A program made the position numbers and the translations under genes. From Staphylococcus intermedius NCTC 11048 (GTDB lineage Bacteria > Bacillota > Bacilli > Staphylococcales > Staphylococcaceae): a DNA stretch of 64,000 bases. This document shows positions 39,527 through 48,273 of the stretch, piece after piece. Position 1 is the first letter of the stretch. Each line of letters begins with the position of its first letter. The notes beneath the pieces are model-generated. The model was not told the origin of the DNA, did not search any database, and worked only from the letters and a program-made list of their open reading frames with translations. The stretch lies in NCBI RefSeq assembly GCF_002902385.1, contig NZ_PPQH01000024.1, positions 1 through 64,000 of the forward strand, in the 5' to 3' direction.

Positions 39527-40402
39527 ATGGAATTGAAACAAATCACCAAACAATATGGCAACAATACGGTCATTAATGGCATTGATTTTTCATTTAATGA
39601 TAGTAAAATTGTTGGGTTAATTGGTAAAAATGGTGTGGGGAAAACCACTTTAATGAAAATTATGAATGACAACATTATCAATTACCAAGGAGATGTTCAA
39701 GTTGCGAATGATGATCATATTGGCTATTTAATTGAACATCCAAAACTTTACGATAATAAATCTGGTCTATACAATTTAAAACTTTTTGCACAAGTATTAG
39801 GTAAAGGTTTTGATGAAGCATATACGAACAATATTATTAAAGCGTTTGGTATGGAATCCTATATTAAGAAAAAAGTGAAAAAATATTCGATGGGGATGAA
39901 ACAAAAACTCGCCATCGCAGTTTCACTGATGAATAAACCAAAATATTTAATCTTAGATGAGCCGACAAATGGGATGGATCCAGACGGTTCAATCGATGTC
40001 TTAAAAACGATTGAGCAACTTGTCCAACAATTAGATATGAAAATTCTCATTTCTAGTCATAAATTAGAAGATATTGAGCTCATTTGTGATCGTGCCGTAT
40101 TTTTAAGAGATGGACACTTTGTACAAGATGTGAACATGGCTGAAGGACAATCCACAGACCAAACCATTATTCAAGTTGATCCCGATGATTTTGAACAAGC
40201 ATTGTATTTCTTAACCGATCATTTTAAAGTTGTGCAATCACAGAAAGAATCAGGAGAAATTATCTTAAATGGGCAACGCGACTATCGAAAATTCCTTCAA
40301 GGTTTAGCCCAAAAAGAAATTTATCCGCAATATATTGAAACACGTAAAGTTTCATTACGAGACACTTACTTCAATATTAATCAACGAGGTGATCAATCAT
40401 GA
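39527..40402 (+). CDS. ABC transporter ATP-binding protein
   Basis: 291 residues: Walker A GKNGVGKTT (32-40), signature YSMGMKQKLAIA, Walker B YLILDEPTNGMDP, and a C-terminal extension typical of the BcrA-like drug/peptide export ATPases. The frame opens 36 bases earlier, but AGGAGG lies eight bases before the ATG at 39527. Paired with the permease, whose start overlaps its stop by four bases. Substrate unknown; no sensor kinase is adjacent. Confidence 0.85.
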   Translation: MELKQITKQYGNNTVINGIDFSFNDSKIVGLIGKNGVGKTTLMKIMNDNIINYQGDVQVANDDHIGYLIEHPKLYDNKSGLYNLKLFAQVLGKGFDEAYTNNIIKAFGMESYIKKKVKKYSMGMKQKLAIAVSLMNKPKYLILDEPTNGMDPDGSIDVLKTIEQLVQQLDMKILISSHKLEDIELICDRAVFLRDGHFVQDVNMAEGQSTDQTIIQVDPDDFEQALYFLTDHFKVVQSQKESGEIILNGQRDYRKFLQGLAQKEIYPQYIETRKVSLRDTYFNINQRGDQS

Positions 40403-41127
40403 ATATCATGCAACTGTTCAAATTCGATATCGTGAGCATTTTAAAAAGCCCACTTACATATTTAGCGATTCTTCTCGGTATTGCGCCATTGGTTATCACA
40501 GTGATTATTCAAGTGACTAACGATCATCCAGTCGATGCGAATACGATGTTCAGTGTAGGGAAATGGTTCTTTTCGCTAATTGGTTTACTCTTTGTGATTA
40601 AAACCATTACGCGTGATACGGCTCAGGGGACGATTCAACTCTTTTTGAATCAAAGACAGAGTCGTATCGGTTACTTCATCGCTAAAACGTTATCGATCAT
40701 TTTTATTAGTATTTTCACGACTGCAGTTGTCGTGATTGTCACATATTTGATTCAATGGATGACGGATGGCACAAATTTAGATAATGATCAATCTTGGAAA
40801 TTGCTCGTGTTTTATTTAATTTTATTCTTTGTTTATGGATTGTTATTGTTTTTAATTAACTTAATCGTTCAAAAGCCAGCATTAGTGTATACGCTTGGTA
40901 TTTTACTGTTACTATTATTACCTGTTGTTAAACCGTTTATTCCACTCATTCCTGAGATTGGGGACAGCATTCAAGATTCATTAGAGTATATTCCGTTTAG
41001 TTATTTAAGTGATAAGACGTTGGGTAATGGTGTGACTTTTACCAATTGGCAGTGGTTTATTAATGTCGCATCAATTATCGTATTGTGGTTGGCGAACTTA
41101 GGTTTAATTGCGAAAAAAGATATTTAA
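40399..41127 (+). CDS. ABC transporter permease
   Basis: 242 residues with six hydrophobic segments (about 20-40, 56-72, 100-120, 138-154, 160-180 and 217-235), of the ABC-2/BcrB type. RDTAQGTIQLFLNQRQSR is the conserved cytoplasmic loop. Forms an exporter with the preceding ATPase; the ATGA overlap supports coupling. Substrate unknown. Confidence 0.8.
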   Translation: MNIMQLFKFDIVSILKSPLTYLAILLGIAPLVITVIIQVTNDHPVDANTMFSVGKWFFSLIGLLFVIKTITRDTAQGTIQLFLNQRQSRIGYFIAKTLSIIFISIFTTAVVVIVTYLIQWMTDGTNLDNDQSWKLLVFYLILFFVYGLLLFLINLIVQKPALVYTLGILLLLLLPVVKPFIPLIPEIGDSIQDSLEYIPFSYLSDKTLGNGVTFTNWQWFINVASIIVLWLANLGLIAKKDI

Positions 41128-41157
41128 AAATAATTCACTTTTATATTTGAAACATTT

Positions 41158-41294
41158 GATTGCTTAACCGCGCTACGCTTTCCGAGGCGCTGAAACTTCA
41201 ACGCATTTTTGCTTATTGAAAAAACAGTAAAGCAAAAAATGGATTTTCAGTTTCAGCTAATGTCTCAGGCGTCTTGCGCGGTTTTTTTGCAATC
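41158..41294. repeat. Intergenic long inverted repeat, copy B
   Basis: Outer arms GATTGCTTAACCGCGC and GCGCGGTTTTTTTGCAATC are close to complementary; an inner arm pairs GCATTTTTGCTT with AAGCAAAAAATG. It shares GCTTTCCGAGG, CTTCAAC and the CAGCTAAT...CTCAGGCGTCT ending with copy A. Lies after the ABC permease. Confidence 0.78.
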
Positions 41295-41346
41295 AAAAGT
41301 GACATGAATTAAGAAAGTGGCGTGATTTTTGTATTGTATGGGTAGT

Positions 41347-41640
41347 GATTGATGCTGGGGGATTCGCGTTCCTAGGTGCCTCACCTCAACTCACAAACGC
41401 TTTAACCATATTGCTATATTGATGGAAGCGTTAGTGGATTTTCGGGAGCAATACAGAAATCTCATGTGTAACAAAGATTTTGTCGTATTGCCCCCCGCAT
41501 GGCTGACTAGACTTCTCAATAGCAAAAGCAGTGAGAAGTCAGACAGCTACTGCGTTAAACATTATCCTCTATTAAATTACCAAAGATTACACTCAATCAA
41601 TGCCGTAACCCTCAGGCGTCTCGTTCCCCGGTTGGCAATC
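41347..41640. repeat. Intergenic long inverted repeat, copy C, with two-hairpin core
   Basis: About 295 bases with the family ends (GATTG.../...CAATC and CCTCAGGCGTCT) plus a 120-base core at 41431-41553 shared with copy D. Core hairpin 1: GCAATAC (41448-41454) with GTATTGC (41485-41491). Core hairpin 2: GACTTCTCA (41510-41518) with TGAGAAGTC (41532-41540). A frame of 80 codons crosses it but has no ribosome site. The remaining bases to gntR hold another hairpin (near 41647-41683) and the gntR promoter. Confidence 0.78.
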
Positions 41641-41790
41641 ATAAAAAATCACGTTGCTTAATAAAAGTAGCGTGATTTTTATTTTGGATGTTTAGTGTTG
41701 ATAGTAAATTGAGTAATGCTTTCCAAAATCGCACCTAGGAAATGCGTATCCATACGGCAATTATAAAAATAAGAAAATTCTAACATTTTG

Positions 41791-41804
41791 CGTAAGCGTT
41801 TACA
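41791..41804 (+). promoter_or_regulatory. Catabolite-responsive element overlapping the gntR -35
   Basis: CGTAAGCGTTTACA fits the CcpA site consensus TGWAANCGNTNWCA at every position but the first. It covers the -35, so CcpA would repress the gnt operon when preferred sugar is present. Confidence 0.7.
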
Positions 41805-41841
41805 TTTTAAATTTTTTGAATTAGAATACTTGTATACAAGT
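41799..41841 (+). promoter_or_regulatory. gnt operon promoter and GntR operator
   Basis: -35 TTTACA (41799-41804), 17 bases, -10 TAGAAT (41822-41827). Directly after it stands ACTTGTATACAAGT (41828-41841), a perfect 14-base palindrome at the expected start of transcription and closely similar to the known GntR operator of B. subtilis. Confidence 0.82.
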
Positions 41842-41854
41842 TAGGGGTGATGAG

Positions 41855-42532
41855 ATGGAAATTCCTAAACAGTGGCTGACGTATTTATCAAAAGGGGAGG
41901 CCATTGCTGCTGCTTTACGTTTAAGTATCATTAGTGGGGAACGTACAACGCATAAATTACTAACCGAAAATCAAGTGGCAAATGAATTTCAAGTGAGTCG
42001 TTCACCTGTGCGAGATGCGTTTAAAATACTCGCGCAAGAACGTTTAATTCGTTTGGAACGGATGGGTGCAGAAATTTTACCCTTTACAGATAAGCAACGG
42101 CAAGAATTGACTGACATTCGACTGATGATTGAGTCGTTTGCATTCACGAAGGTCATTCAACGGTCGGATTGGATGGCAATTGTGCAATCCATGCAGCAAG
42201 CATTAGCCATGATGAAAGTGAATATACAGTATAAAGATGCCGCGAGTTTTGCGGAAAATGATTTGAAGTTTCACGAGTTAATGGTTTTCGCCTGTGATCA
42301 TCATTATTTAACACATTTATGGAAACAAATTATGCCAACAATGTTATGTCTTAACTATGTTGGAATGAAAAAGCGCATGGAAGAAGATTTTGATGATTTT
42401 GAACGTGTGATTCGAAACCATGAATTATTTGTTACGGCAATTGAACAAAAAGATAGAGCAATGATGTATCAAGCGTTTGAAGCGAATTTTAATGATTTAA
42501 ATGATGATATTGGCGCATTTTGGGCTCAGTAA
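41855..42532 (+). CDS. gntR: GntR-family gluconate operon repressor
   Basis: 225 residues. Winged helix at about 10-75 (QVANEFQVSRSPVRDAFKILAQERL), then an FCD-type all-helical sensor domain with ligand-binding residues in FAENDLKFHELM and NHELFVTAIE. It precedes gntK and gntP, so gluconate is the likely inducer. A palindrome overlaps its own start region. AGGGGTGATGAG precedes the ATG. Confidence 0.92.
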   Translation: MEIPKQWLTYLSKGEAIAAALRLSIISGERTTHKLLTENQVANEFQVSRSPVRDAFKILAQERLIRLERMGAEILPFTDKQRQELTDIRLMIESFAFTKVIQRSDWMAIVQSMQQALAMMKVNIQYKDAASFAENDLKFHELMVFACDHHYLTHLWKQIMPTMLCLNYVGMKKRMEEDFDDFERVIRNHELFVTAIEQKDRAMMYQAFEANFNDLNDDIGAFWAQ

Positions 42533-42555
42533 TTTGAAAAGAAAGGTGTATCACT

Positions 42556-44106
42556 ATGGAGAAATATATGATTGGTGTAGATATTGGAACGACTAGCACG
42601 AAAGCAGTGTTGTTTAATACTGATGGGGTCGTACAACATAAAGCACAGATAGAATACGCATTGCACACGCCACGTGTTGACGTTTCAGAGCAAGACCCAC
42701 AAATTATCGTTCATGCAGTGACAGAAACCATTTCAGAAGTCGTGCGCGAAGGACATGTTCAACCAGACGCACTTCAGTTTATCTCATTCAGTGCACAAAT
42801 GCATAGTTTATTACTGATTGATGAACAACAACGTCCTTTAACAAAAAGTATAACTTGGGCGGATAATCGTGCGCGTTTTGCAGCTGAAGATTTGTTGAAC
42901 CATCATGATGGACATACCATTTATCAACGTACCGGTACACCGATTCATGCGATGTCACCGTTAAGTAAATTATGGTGGTTGAAACAAGATGAAACCGCAC
43001 TATTTGAAACGGCCGCACGTTATGTCGATATTAAATCGTATGTCCTCTATCAATTGACGGGTGAATGGGTGATGGATGCTTCGATTGCTTCGGCGACAGG
43101 ATTGTACAATTTAAAAGAGCAATCATGGGATGAAGAGGTACTGTCATTACTAGAAATTCCGGATTCAAAACTTCCCAAATTAGTATCGACAACACATGTA
43201 CTTGAGTTCAAAGATGATAATATGGCCGAAAAACTCGGTTTACGTCGTGATTTACCTATCGTTGTTGGTGCGAGTGATGGTGTACTGTCAAACCTGGGTG
43301 TGAATAGTTTTGAACCAGGAGAAGTGGCTATTACGATTGGGACATCAGGCGCGATACGTACAGTTGTTGATCATCCTGTTATTGACGAAAAAGGTCGCAT
43401 TTTCTGTTATGTGCTAGATGATGAACATTATGTCATTGGTGGACCTGTCAATAATGGGGGTGTCGTCTTGCGCTGGTTGCGTGATGAATTGTTAGCGAGT
43501 GAAATCGAGACGGCCAAACGATTAGGCATAGAAACGTATGATGTGATGTCGCGTATTGCACAAAATGTTCAACCGGGGGCACAAGGATTGTTGTTCCATC
43601 CTTATTTAACAGGTGAACGTGCGCCATTATGGACATCTGATGCGCGCGGCTCATTTATTGGATTGACATTATCACATCAAAAAGAACATATGATTCGTGC
43701 GGTCATGGAAGGCGTATTATTCAATTTATATACTGTCTTTTTAGCATTAATTGAAGTGATTGGTACGACACCTCAATCAATTAAAGCGACGGGTGGTTTT
43801 TCAAAAAGTCATTTATGGCGTCAAATGATGGCGGATATTTTTAACACGTATGTTGAAATACCAAAAAGTTATGAAAGCTCATGTCTCGGCGCCTGTGTTT
43901 TAGGGTTAAAAGCACTTGAACAAATTGATAACTATGACATTGTGAAAGCATGGGTAGGTGCCACACATCAACATCAACCAGAACCTTCACATGTCGATGT
44001 TTATCAAAAACTGGCTTCTATCTTTATCCAAATTAGTAGAGATTTAAGTCCGTCATATCAAACATTAGCACAATTTCAACGCGATTTAGAAATGAACAAA
44101 GAATAG
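42556..44106 (+). CDS. gntK: Gluconokinase
   Basis: 516-residue FGGY-family kinase making 6-phosphogluconate for the pentose phosphate route. Phosphate loop GVDIGTTSTKAVLF (6-19), adenosine/phosphate motifs IGTSGAIRT and ATGGFSKSHLWRQMMADI are present. AAGAAAGGTG precedes the ATG, 23 bases after gntR. The pairing with gntP gives the substrate; family alone would allow xylulose. Confidence 0.93.
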   Translation: MEKYMIGVDIGTTSTKAVLFNTDGVVQHKAQIEYALHTPRVDVSEQDPQIIVHAVTETISEVVREGHVQPDALQFISFSAQMHSLLLIDEQQRPLTKSITWADNRARFAAEDLLNHHDGHTIYQRTGTPIHAMSPLSKLWWLKQDETALFETAARYVDIKSYVLYQLTGEWVMDASIASATGLYNLKEQSWDEEVLSLLEIPDSKLPKLVSTTHVLEFKDDNMAEKLGLRRDLPIVVGASDGVLSNLGVNSFEPGEVAITIGTSGAIRTVVDHPVIDEKGRIFCYVLDDEHYVIGGPVNNGGVVLRWLRDELLASEIETAKRLGIETYDVMSRIAQNVQPGAQGLLFHPYLTGERAPLWTSDARGSFIGLTLSHQKEHMIRAVMEGVLFNLYTVFLALIEVIGTTPQSIKATGGFSKSHLWRQMMADIFNTYVEIPKSYESSCLGACVLGLKALEQIDNYDIVKAWVGATHQHQPEPSHVDVYQKLASIFIQISRDLSPSYQTLAQFQRDLEMNKE

Positions 44107-44116
44107 AGGGGATATT

Positions 44117-45478
44117 ATGTTTCAAGAAATTTGGCCACTATTGAGTGTGGTTATTGCGATTTTAATTTTATTATTATTAATTATGAAGTTCCAGTTAAAC
44201 ACGTTTGTGGCACTTGTTATTACGGCGATGGTAACCGGCATATTACTCGGTATGCCATTTGATAAAATAGTTGCAACGATTGAAACTGGAATGGGCGGCA
44301 CACTCGGGCATATCGCATTAATTTTTGGTCTTGGTGCGATGCTCGGGAAGTTGCTCGCTGATGGTGGCGGTGCAACGCAAATTGCGGACACTTTGATTGC
44401 TAAACTCGGTAAAAAATATGTGCAATGGGCGATGGTTATTGCTTCATTTATTATTGGGATTGCACTATTTTTCGAAGTGGGTCTCGTGCTACTCATCCCA
44501 CTTGTCTTTACAATTGCAAAACGAATGAATGTATCACAATTGAAAATTGGTATGCCTATGGTAACAGCTTTATCAGTGACACATGGTTTCTTACCGCCGC
44601 ATCCGGGTCCGGTCGTGATTGCTAAAGAACTAGGTGCAAACATTGGAGAAGTATTATTATATGGCTTTATTGTTGCAATACCGGTTACGATTATCGCAGG
44701 TCCACTTTTTGCGAAAATCGCGCCACGACTCACACCGACTGCGTTTCAACGTGAAGGAGATATTTCATCACTAGGTGCAACGAAATCTTTTAAAGAAGAA
44801 GAATTACCAAGTTTTGGACTCAGTACTTTCACAGCATTATTACCTGTATTGCTCATGCTATTTGCGACGCTTTGGCAACTGATTTCTGGCCATGAAGGTA
44901 AAGCGCACAATACACTTGAAAGTATCATTTACTTTATCGGTAGTGCAGGTACAGCTATGTTAATCGCCGTTGTATTTGCGATCTTCAGCATGGGTGTGCG
45001 TCGCGGTATCCCAACGAAACAAGTAATGAATACATTAACACAGGCGATTTATCCGATTGGGATGATGCTGTTGATTATCGGTGCTGGTGGGGCATTCAAA
45101 CAAGTACTTATTGATGGTGGTGTTGGCGGTGCGATTGAAAAGATATTTACTGACGTCCACATTTCGCCTATCTTATTAGCTTGGTTAGTCGCAGCGCTTT
45201 TACGTCTCGCGCTGGGTTCAGCGACTGTAGCAGCAATCTCAACAACAGGTATCGTATTACCGCTATTACAAACAGCCGATGTGAATTTAGCACTTGTCGC
45301 ATTAGCGATTGGGGCGGGTAGCATCTTCTGTTCACATGTTAACGACGCGGGTTTCTGGATGTTCAAAGAGTATTTCGGGTTAACAGTGAAAGAAACATTT
45401 TTAACATGGTCTTTAATTGAAACGATTATTTCAGTCAGTGGACTCGTTTTCGTTCTCTTCTTGAGCTTGTTCGTTTAA
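44117..45478 (+). CDS. gntP: Gluconate permease
   Basis: 453 residues with about 12 to 14 hydrophobic segments, GntP family. Family motifs: GLGAMLGKLLADGGGATQIADTL near 70-92, SVTHGFLPPHPGP near 150 and HVNDAGFWMFKEYF near 410. It imports gluconate with protons. Ten bases after gntK, last of the operon. Confidence 0.93.
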   Translation: MFQEIWPLLSVVIAILILLLLIMKFQLNTFVALVITAMVTGILLGMPFDKIVATIETGMGGTLGHIALIFGLGAMLGKLLADGGGATQIADTLIAKLGKKYVQWAMVIASFIIGIALFFEVGLVLLIPLVFTIAKRMNVSQLKIGMPMVTALSVTHGFLPPHPGPVVIAKELGANIGEVLLYGFIVAIPVTIIAGPLFAKIAPRLTPTAFQREGDISSLGATKSFKEEELPSFGLSTFTALLPVLLMLFATLWQLISGHEGKAHNTLESIIYFIGSAGTAMLIAVVFAIFSMGVRRGIPTKQVMNTLTQAIYPIGMMLLIIGAGGAFKQVLIDGGVGGAIEKIFTDVHISPILLAWLVAALLRLALGSATVAAISTTGIVLPLLQTADVNLALVALAIGAGSIFCSHVNDAGFWMFKEYFGLTVKETFLTWSLIETIISVSGLVFVLFLSLFV

Positions 45479-45586
45479 TCTTTGAAAATAAAATGCATAA
45501 ATTTAAAAGAGGGTTGGATATAATCATTTTTGATGCTATGAGTGCAGTTTTAGTTTAACTTGCCTTCGCTGTGATTTGTGGCTTCT

Positions 45587-45873
45587 GATTGCCCTTATGG
45601 CTTTGCGTTCCCAGGGGACTTGTCTCAACTAGCCAACGCTTGATTGAACGATGACATGCATGTCGCGTTGGCGGATTTTGGGAGCAGTACAGAAATCTCA
45701 TGTATAACAAAGATTTCGTCGTACTGCCCCCGTAAGGCTGACTAGACTTCTCAAAAGCATGAGCATTGAGAAGTCAGACAGCTACTGCGATAAACAGCAA
45801 CCACTACCAAAGTTAAAAGACGACCTTTTGTTTTTTACTATATCCCTCGGGAGTCTCAGCCTTCAGGGCAATC
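45587..45873. repeat. Intergenic long inverted repeat, copy D, with two-hairpin core
   Basis: Outer arms GATTGCCCT and AGGGCAATC are perfectly complementary, and ends carry CCCTCGGGAGTCT. Its core (45665-45788) aligns with that of copy C: hairpin 1 is GCAGTAC (45684-45690) with GTACTGC (45721-45727), hairpin 2 GACTTCTCAA (45745-45754) with TTGAGAAGTC (45766-45775). It lies between convergent gntP and the thioredoxin-like gene. The remainder of 45479-46000 shows nothing else. Confidence 0.8.
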
Positions 45874-46005
45874 ACACATCAAATACAGTCACTGAGGGCA
45901 AGTTGATGAAATGGAGCTCCCCATAACATCCAATGATAACGTCCCATTCACCCTCATTTTTGCCTGTTTTATCATTATTAATCGATATATGTCCATAAAA
46001 AGGAT

Positions 46006-46037
46006 AGGGACTGGGAAAACTTAATTTCCCAGTCCTG
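46006..46037. terminator. Terminator between gntP and the thioredoxin-like gene
   Basis: GGACTGGGAAA (46008-46018) pairs with TTTCCCAGTCC (46025-46035). Leftward the tract CTATCCTTTTTAT follows, so it best fits the leftward gene. Confidence 0.72.
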
Positions 46038-46050
46038 ATTCTTTGTTGCA

Positions 46051-46608
46051 TTAAACGAGTCGAGTGATGATGGATTCATACACATCGTGCCAAAATGATG
46101 CGTCTGTCAAATAGCGTTCACGAATCTTGAGATGTACTTCTTTTTGCTTTTCTTCAAAACTTGGATCCTGTTTGTCTGGTAATGTGTCTTTACGTACTTC
46201 TTCTACAAATTTTTGGACATTGATTGCACGAGGTCCCCATACCGCTTTTTGTTCAAACTTCTCATTCATAAAAATATAAATTGGAATAGCACGTGACTTA
46301 CCATTTGTTAAATATTGATCGATTAAATCTGTATTGTCATCACGGTAAAATGCGCGAACTTCTAAATTTGCTTGTTCTGCAATGTGTTTCAAAATTGGGT
46401 TGTTCATCATTGCATCGCCACACCAATCTTCTGTAATGACTAAGACATATTTGTAACCACTGTCTTTAATTTTTTCAATTCTTGGATCTTCAGTAGGCAT
46501 CTCGAAATCTTTATAAATATTTAAGACTTCATTTTGGTTTTGTTCCATATCTTGAATGTATTGTTCGAAAGGTTTAGCTTCTGCGTAATAAGTTCTTAAA
46601 TGTGCCAT
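46051..46608 (-). CDS. Thioredoxin-fold protein
   Basis: 185 residues. The thioredoxin-like core starts near residue 50 with YVLVITEDWCGDAMMNNPIL; the active-site position reads WCGDA, keeping the first cysteine only, so it is not a classic dithiol reductase. RAIPIYIF holds the cis-proline. A helical C-terminal extension follows (about 140-185). Possible monothiol role; partner unknown. Common in staphylococci and bacilli. Stands alone. Confidence 0.8.
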   Translation of the reverse strand: MAHLRTYYAEAKPFEQYIQDMEQNQNEVLNIYKDFEMPTEDPRIEKIKDSGYKYVLVITEDWCGDAMMNNPILKHIAEQANLEVRAFYRDDNTDLIDQYLTNGKSRAIPIYIFMNEKFEQKAVWGPRAINVQKFVEEVRKDTLPDKQDPSFEEKQKEVHLKIRERYLTDASFWHDVYESIITRLV

Positions 46609-46787
46609 AAAATACCCCTCCCTTTTTATCTATTATACCAGTGTATGAATTTGAAGAAAATTAAAAAGATTACGACAAATTAAGATTATGACATTTACAA
46701 TACAAATATTCAAAAAGTGTTTAATTTTACAGCACAACTCCTTATAATTTGTGGTAATGAAAATATTCAAAAAAAGGAGGGGCTGCG

Positions 46788-47351
46788 ATGGATAAAATTA
46801 CGTTTTTAAATGAATTAGAATATCAATTGAATCGATTGCCAAATCACGTCGTTGATGAAGTCATGAATGAATATGAAAACCATTTTTATCGTGAAGGTTT
46901 GAATGGCAAATCGGATAAAGCCATCGTCAATGCTCTGGATACTCCGAAACAAATCGCGAAGCAACGTTATGCCAAATATGCAGTAAAAAATGCTGAAAAG
47001 AAACCAGATGTGACGCATTTAGTTCGTGCAGTATTTGCGACGATTGGAATGAGTATGATTACTTTGTTTTTTGTTGTGATTCCGCTCTTTTTTGTAGGTT
47101 TACTCATACTGATTGGTACATTTATTACTTTAGGCATGTTGTTATCGCCACTGTTATTATTGATTACAGATATTTGGTCGGGGAAGTTTTCATTTTCCCT
47201 CAGCAATTATCTATATAGTTTTGCATATTTAGGATTGGGCATGATGTTTATCGTGATCATTGTTAAACTGATTATGGCCATTCGTAACTTACTGATTAAA
47301 TATTTAAAATGGAACGTCAATTTTATTAAAAAAGGAACATCACAGTCATGA
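46788..47351 (+). CDS. HAAS/DUF1700-family membrane protein
   Basis: 187 residues. The N-terminal helical HAAS domain (1-70) starts MDKITFLNELEYQLNRLP and includes YENHFYREGLNGKSDKAIVNALDTPKQIAKQ. Two or three membrane segments follow (about 80-125 and 143-170). Such proteins are usually co-encoded with a PadR regulator and a DUF4097 adhesin-like protein; here only the DUF4097 gene is present, overlapping by four bases. AAGGAGG precedes the ATG. Confidence 0.82.
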   Translation: MDKITFLNELEYQLNRLPNHVVDEVMNEYENHFYREGLNGKSDKAIVNALDTPKQIAKQRYAKYAVKNAEKKPDVTHLVRAVFATIGMSMITLFFVVIPLFFVGLLILIGTFITLGMLLSPLLLLITDIWSGKFSFSLSNYLYSFAYLGLGMMFIVIIVKLIMAIRNLLIKYLKWNVNFIKKGTSQS

Positions 47352-48190
47352 GAAAGCTTTTCGTATTTGGTCTCAGTTGCTTTTTAATATGCTTTATTTT
47401 AGGAACAGTAGTGTGGTTTGGTTTTGAAAATAAGAAACAATCTGTTGAAAAAATAGATCAAACGTTTGAAAAAAATGCCATCAATCAAATTGTCATTAAC
47501 GTGGATGCGACGAATATTAAAATGGTGCCGAGTGATTACTTTCACATATCTTATGAAGGAAAACAAGAAATGAAAGTTTCGAAACAAAGCCGAGTATTGA
47601 CGATTACTGAAATGAATCGATCAGGTATTCGAACACCGAATCTGAATCCATTTAATAATTTAGAAGGACAACTTGAAATCGGTATTCCGCCAGCACAATT
47701 AAAAGAAGTGGATCTTACCTCCAATATAGGTGCGGTGAATATAGAAAATGTAGACATTGATCATGCCTCAATTTGGAACGGCGATAGTGGAGAATTGAAT
47801 ATTCGAAATAGTCAATTAACCCATTCAAAATTTAGTGCTAATGAAACACTTGTAAACATTGAAAATAGTCGTTTAGATCATAGCGAATTCAATATTGAGC
47901 AAGGAAAAATCAACGGAGAAAAGACATTATTAAAGAACAGCATTTTCAAGTTGAATAGAGGTGATATTCATTTGCAAGAGATGCTAATGGGGTGTGACTT
48001 TAAAGGATCGGTTAAAGACGGCAACATTTATTTAGGATATCGTCAACCGCCAACTGATGTGATGCTGTCGCTCAACCCTGAAAAGGGTAAAGCAATTATT
48101 AATAATGACCAAATCAAAAAAGGTAAAAATGGGAAAGGCACGCATCAAATCGAACTTTATACGACACGTGGGGATATTACTGTCGAATAG
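47348..48190 (+). CDS. DUF4097-family protein
   Basis: 280 residues. One membrane segment at 3-24 is followed by an extracytoplasmic repetitive beta-structure: successive strands such as IENVDIDHASIWNGDSGELNIRN in the DUF4097 style, with Asn/Ser turns. No cell wall anchor. ATGA overlap with the HAAS gene, so the two form a unit; HAAS proteins are thought to pair with DUF4097 partners in envelope functions. Role not established. Confidence 0.78.
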   Translation: MRKLFVFGLSCFLICFILGTVVWFGFENKKQSVEKIDQTFEKNAINQIVINVDATNIKMVPSDYFHISYEGKQEMKVSKQSRVLTITEMNRSGIRTPNLNPFNNLEGQLEIGIPPAQLKEVDLTSNIGAVNIENVDIDHASIWNGDSGELNIRNSQLTHSKFSANETLVNIENSRLDHSEFNIEQGKINGEKTLLKNSIFKLNRGDIHLQEMLMGCDFKGSVKDGNIYLGYRQPPTDVMLSLNPEKGKAIINNDQIKKGKNGKGTHQIELYTTRGDITVE

Positions 48191-48191
48191 G

Positions 48192-48241
48192 AAAAATACA
48201 GGGACTTGGATATTAACTGATCCGAGCACCTGTATTTTTTA
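48192..48241 (+). terminator. Terminator of the HAAS-DUF4097 pair
   Basis: AAAAATACAGG (48192-48202) pairs with CCTGTATTTTT (48229-48239), followed by a T-run. Confidence 0.87.
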
Positions 48242-48273
48242 TTTCGATGTCGTGTCGTTAAAGCTATCCGCCA

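Noticed and set aside
41419..41661. 80-codon frame inside repeat copy C
   Set aside because: No ribosome site and the similar core at 45665 does not keep the frame; repeat DNA.
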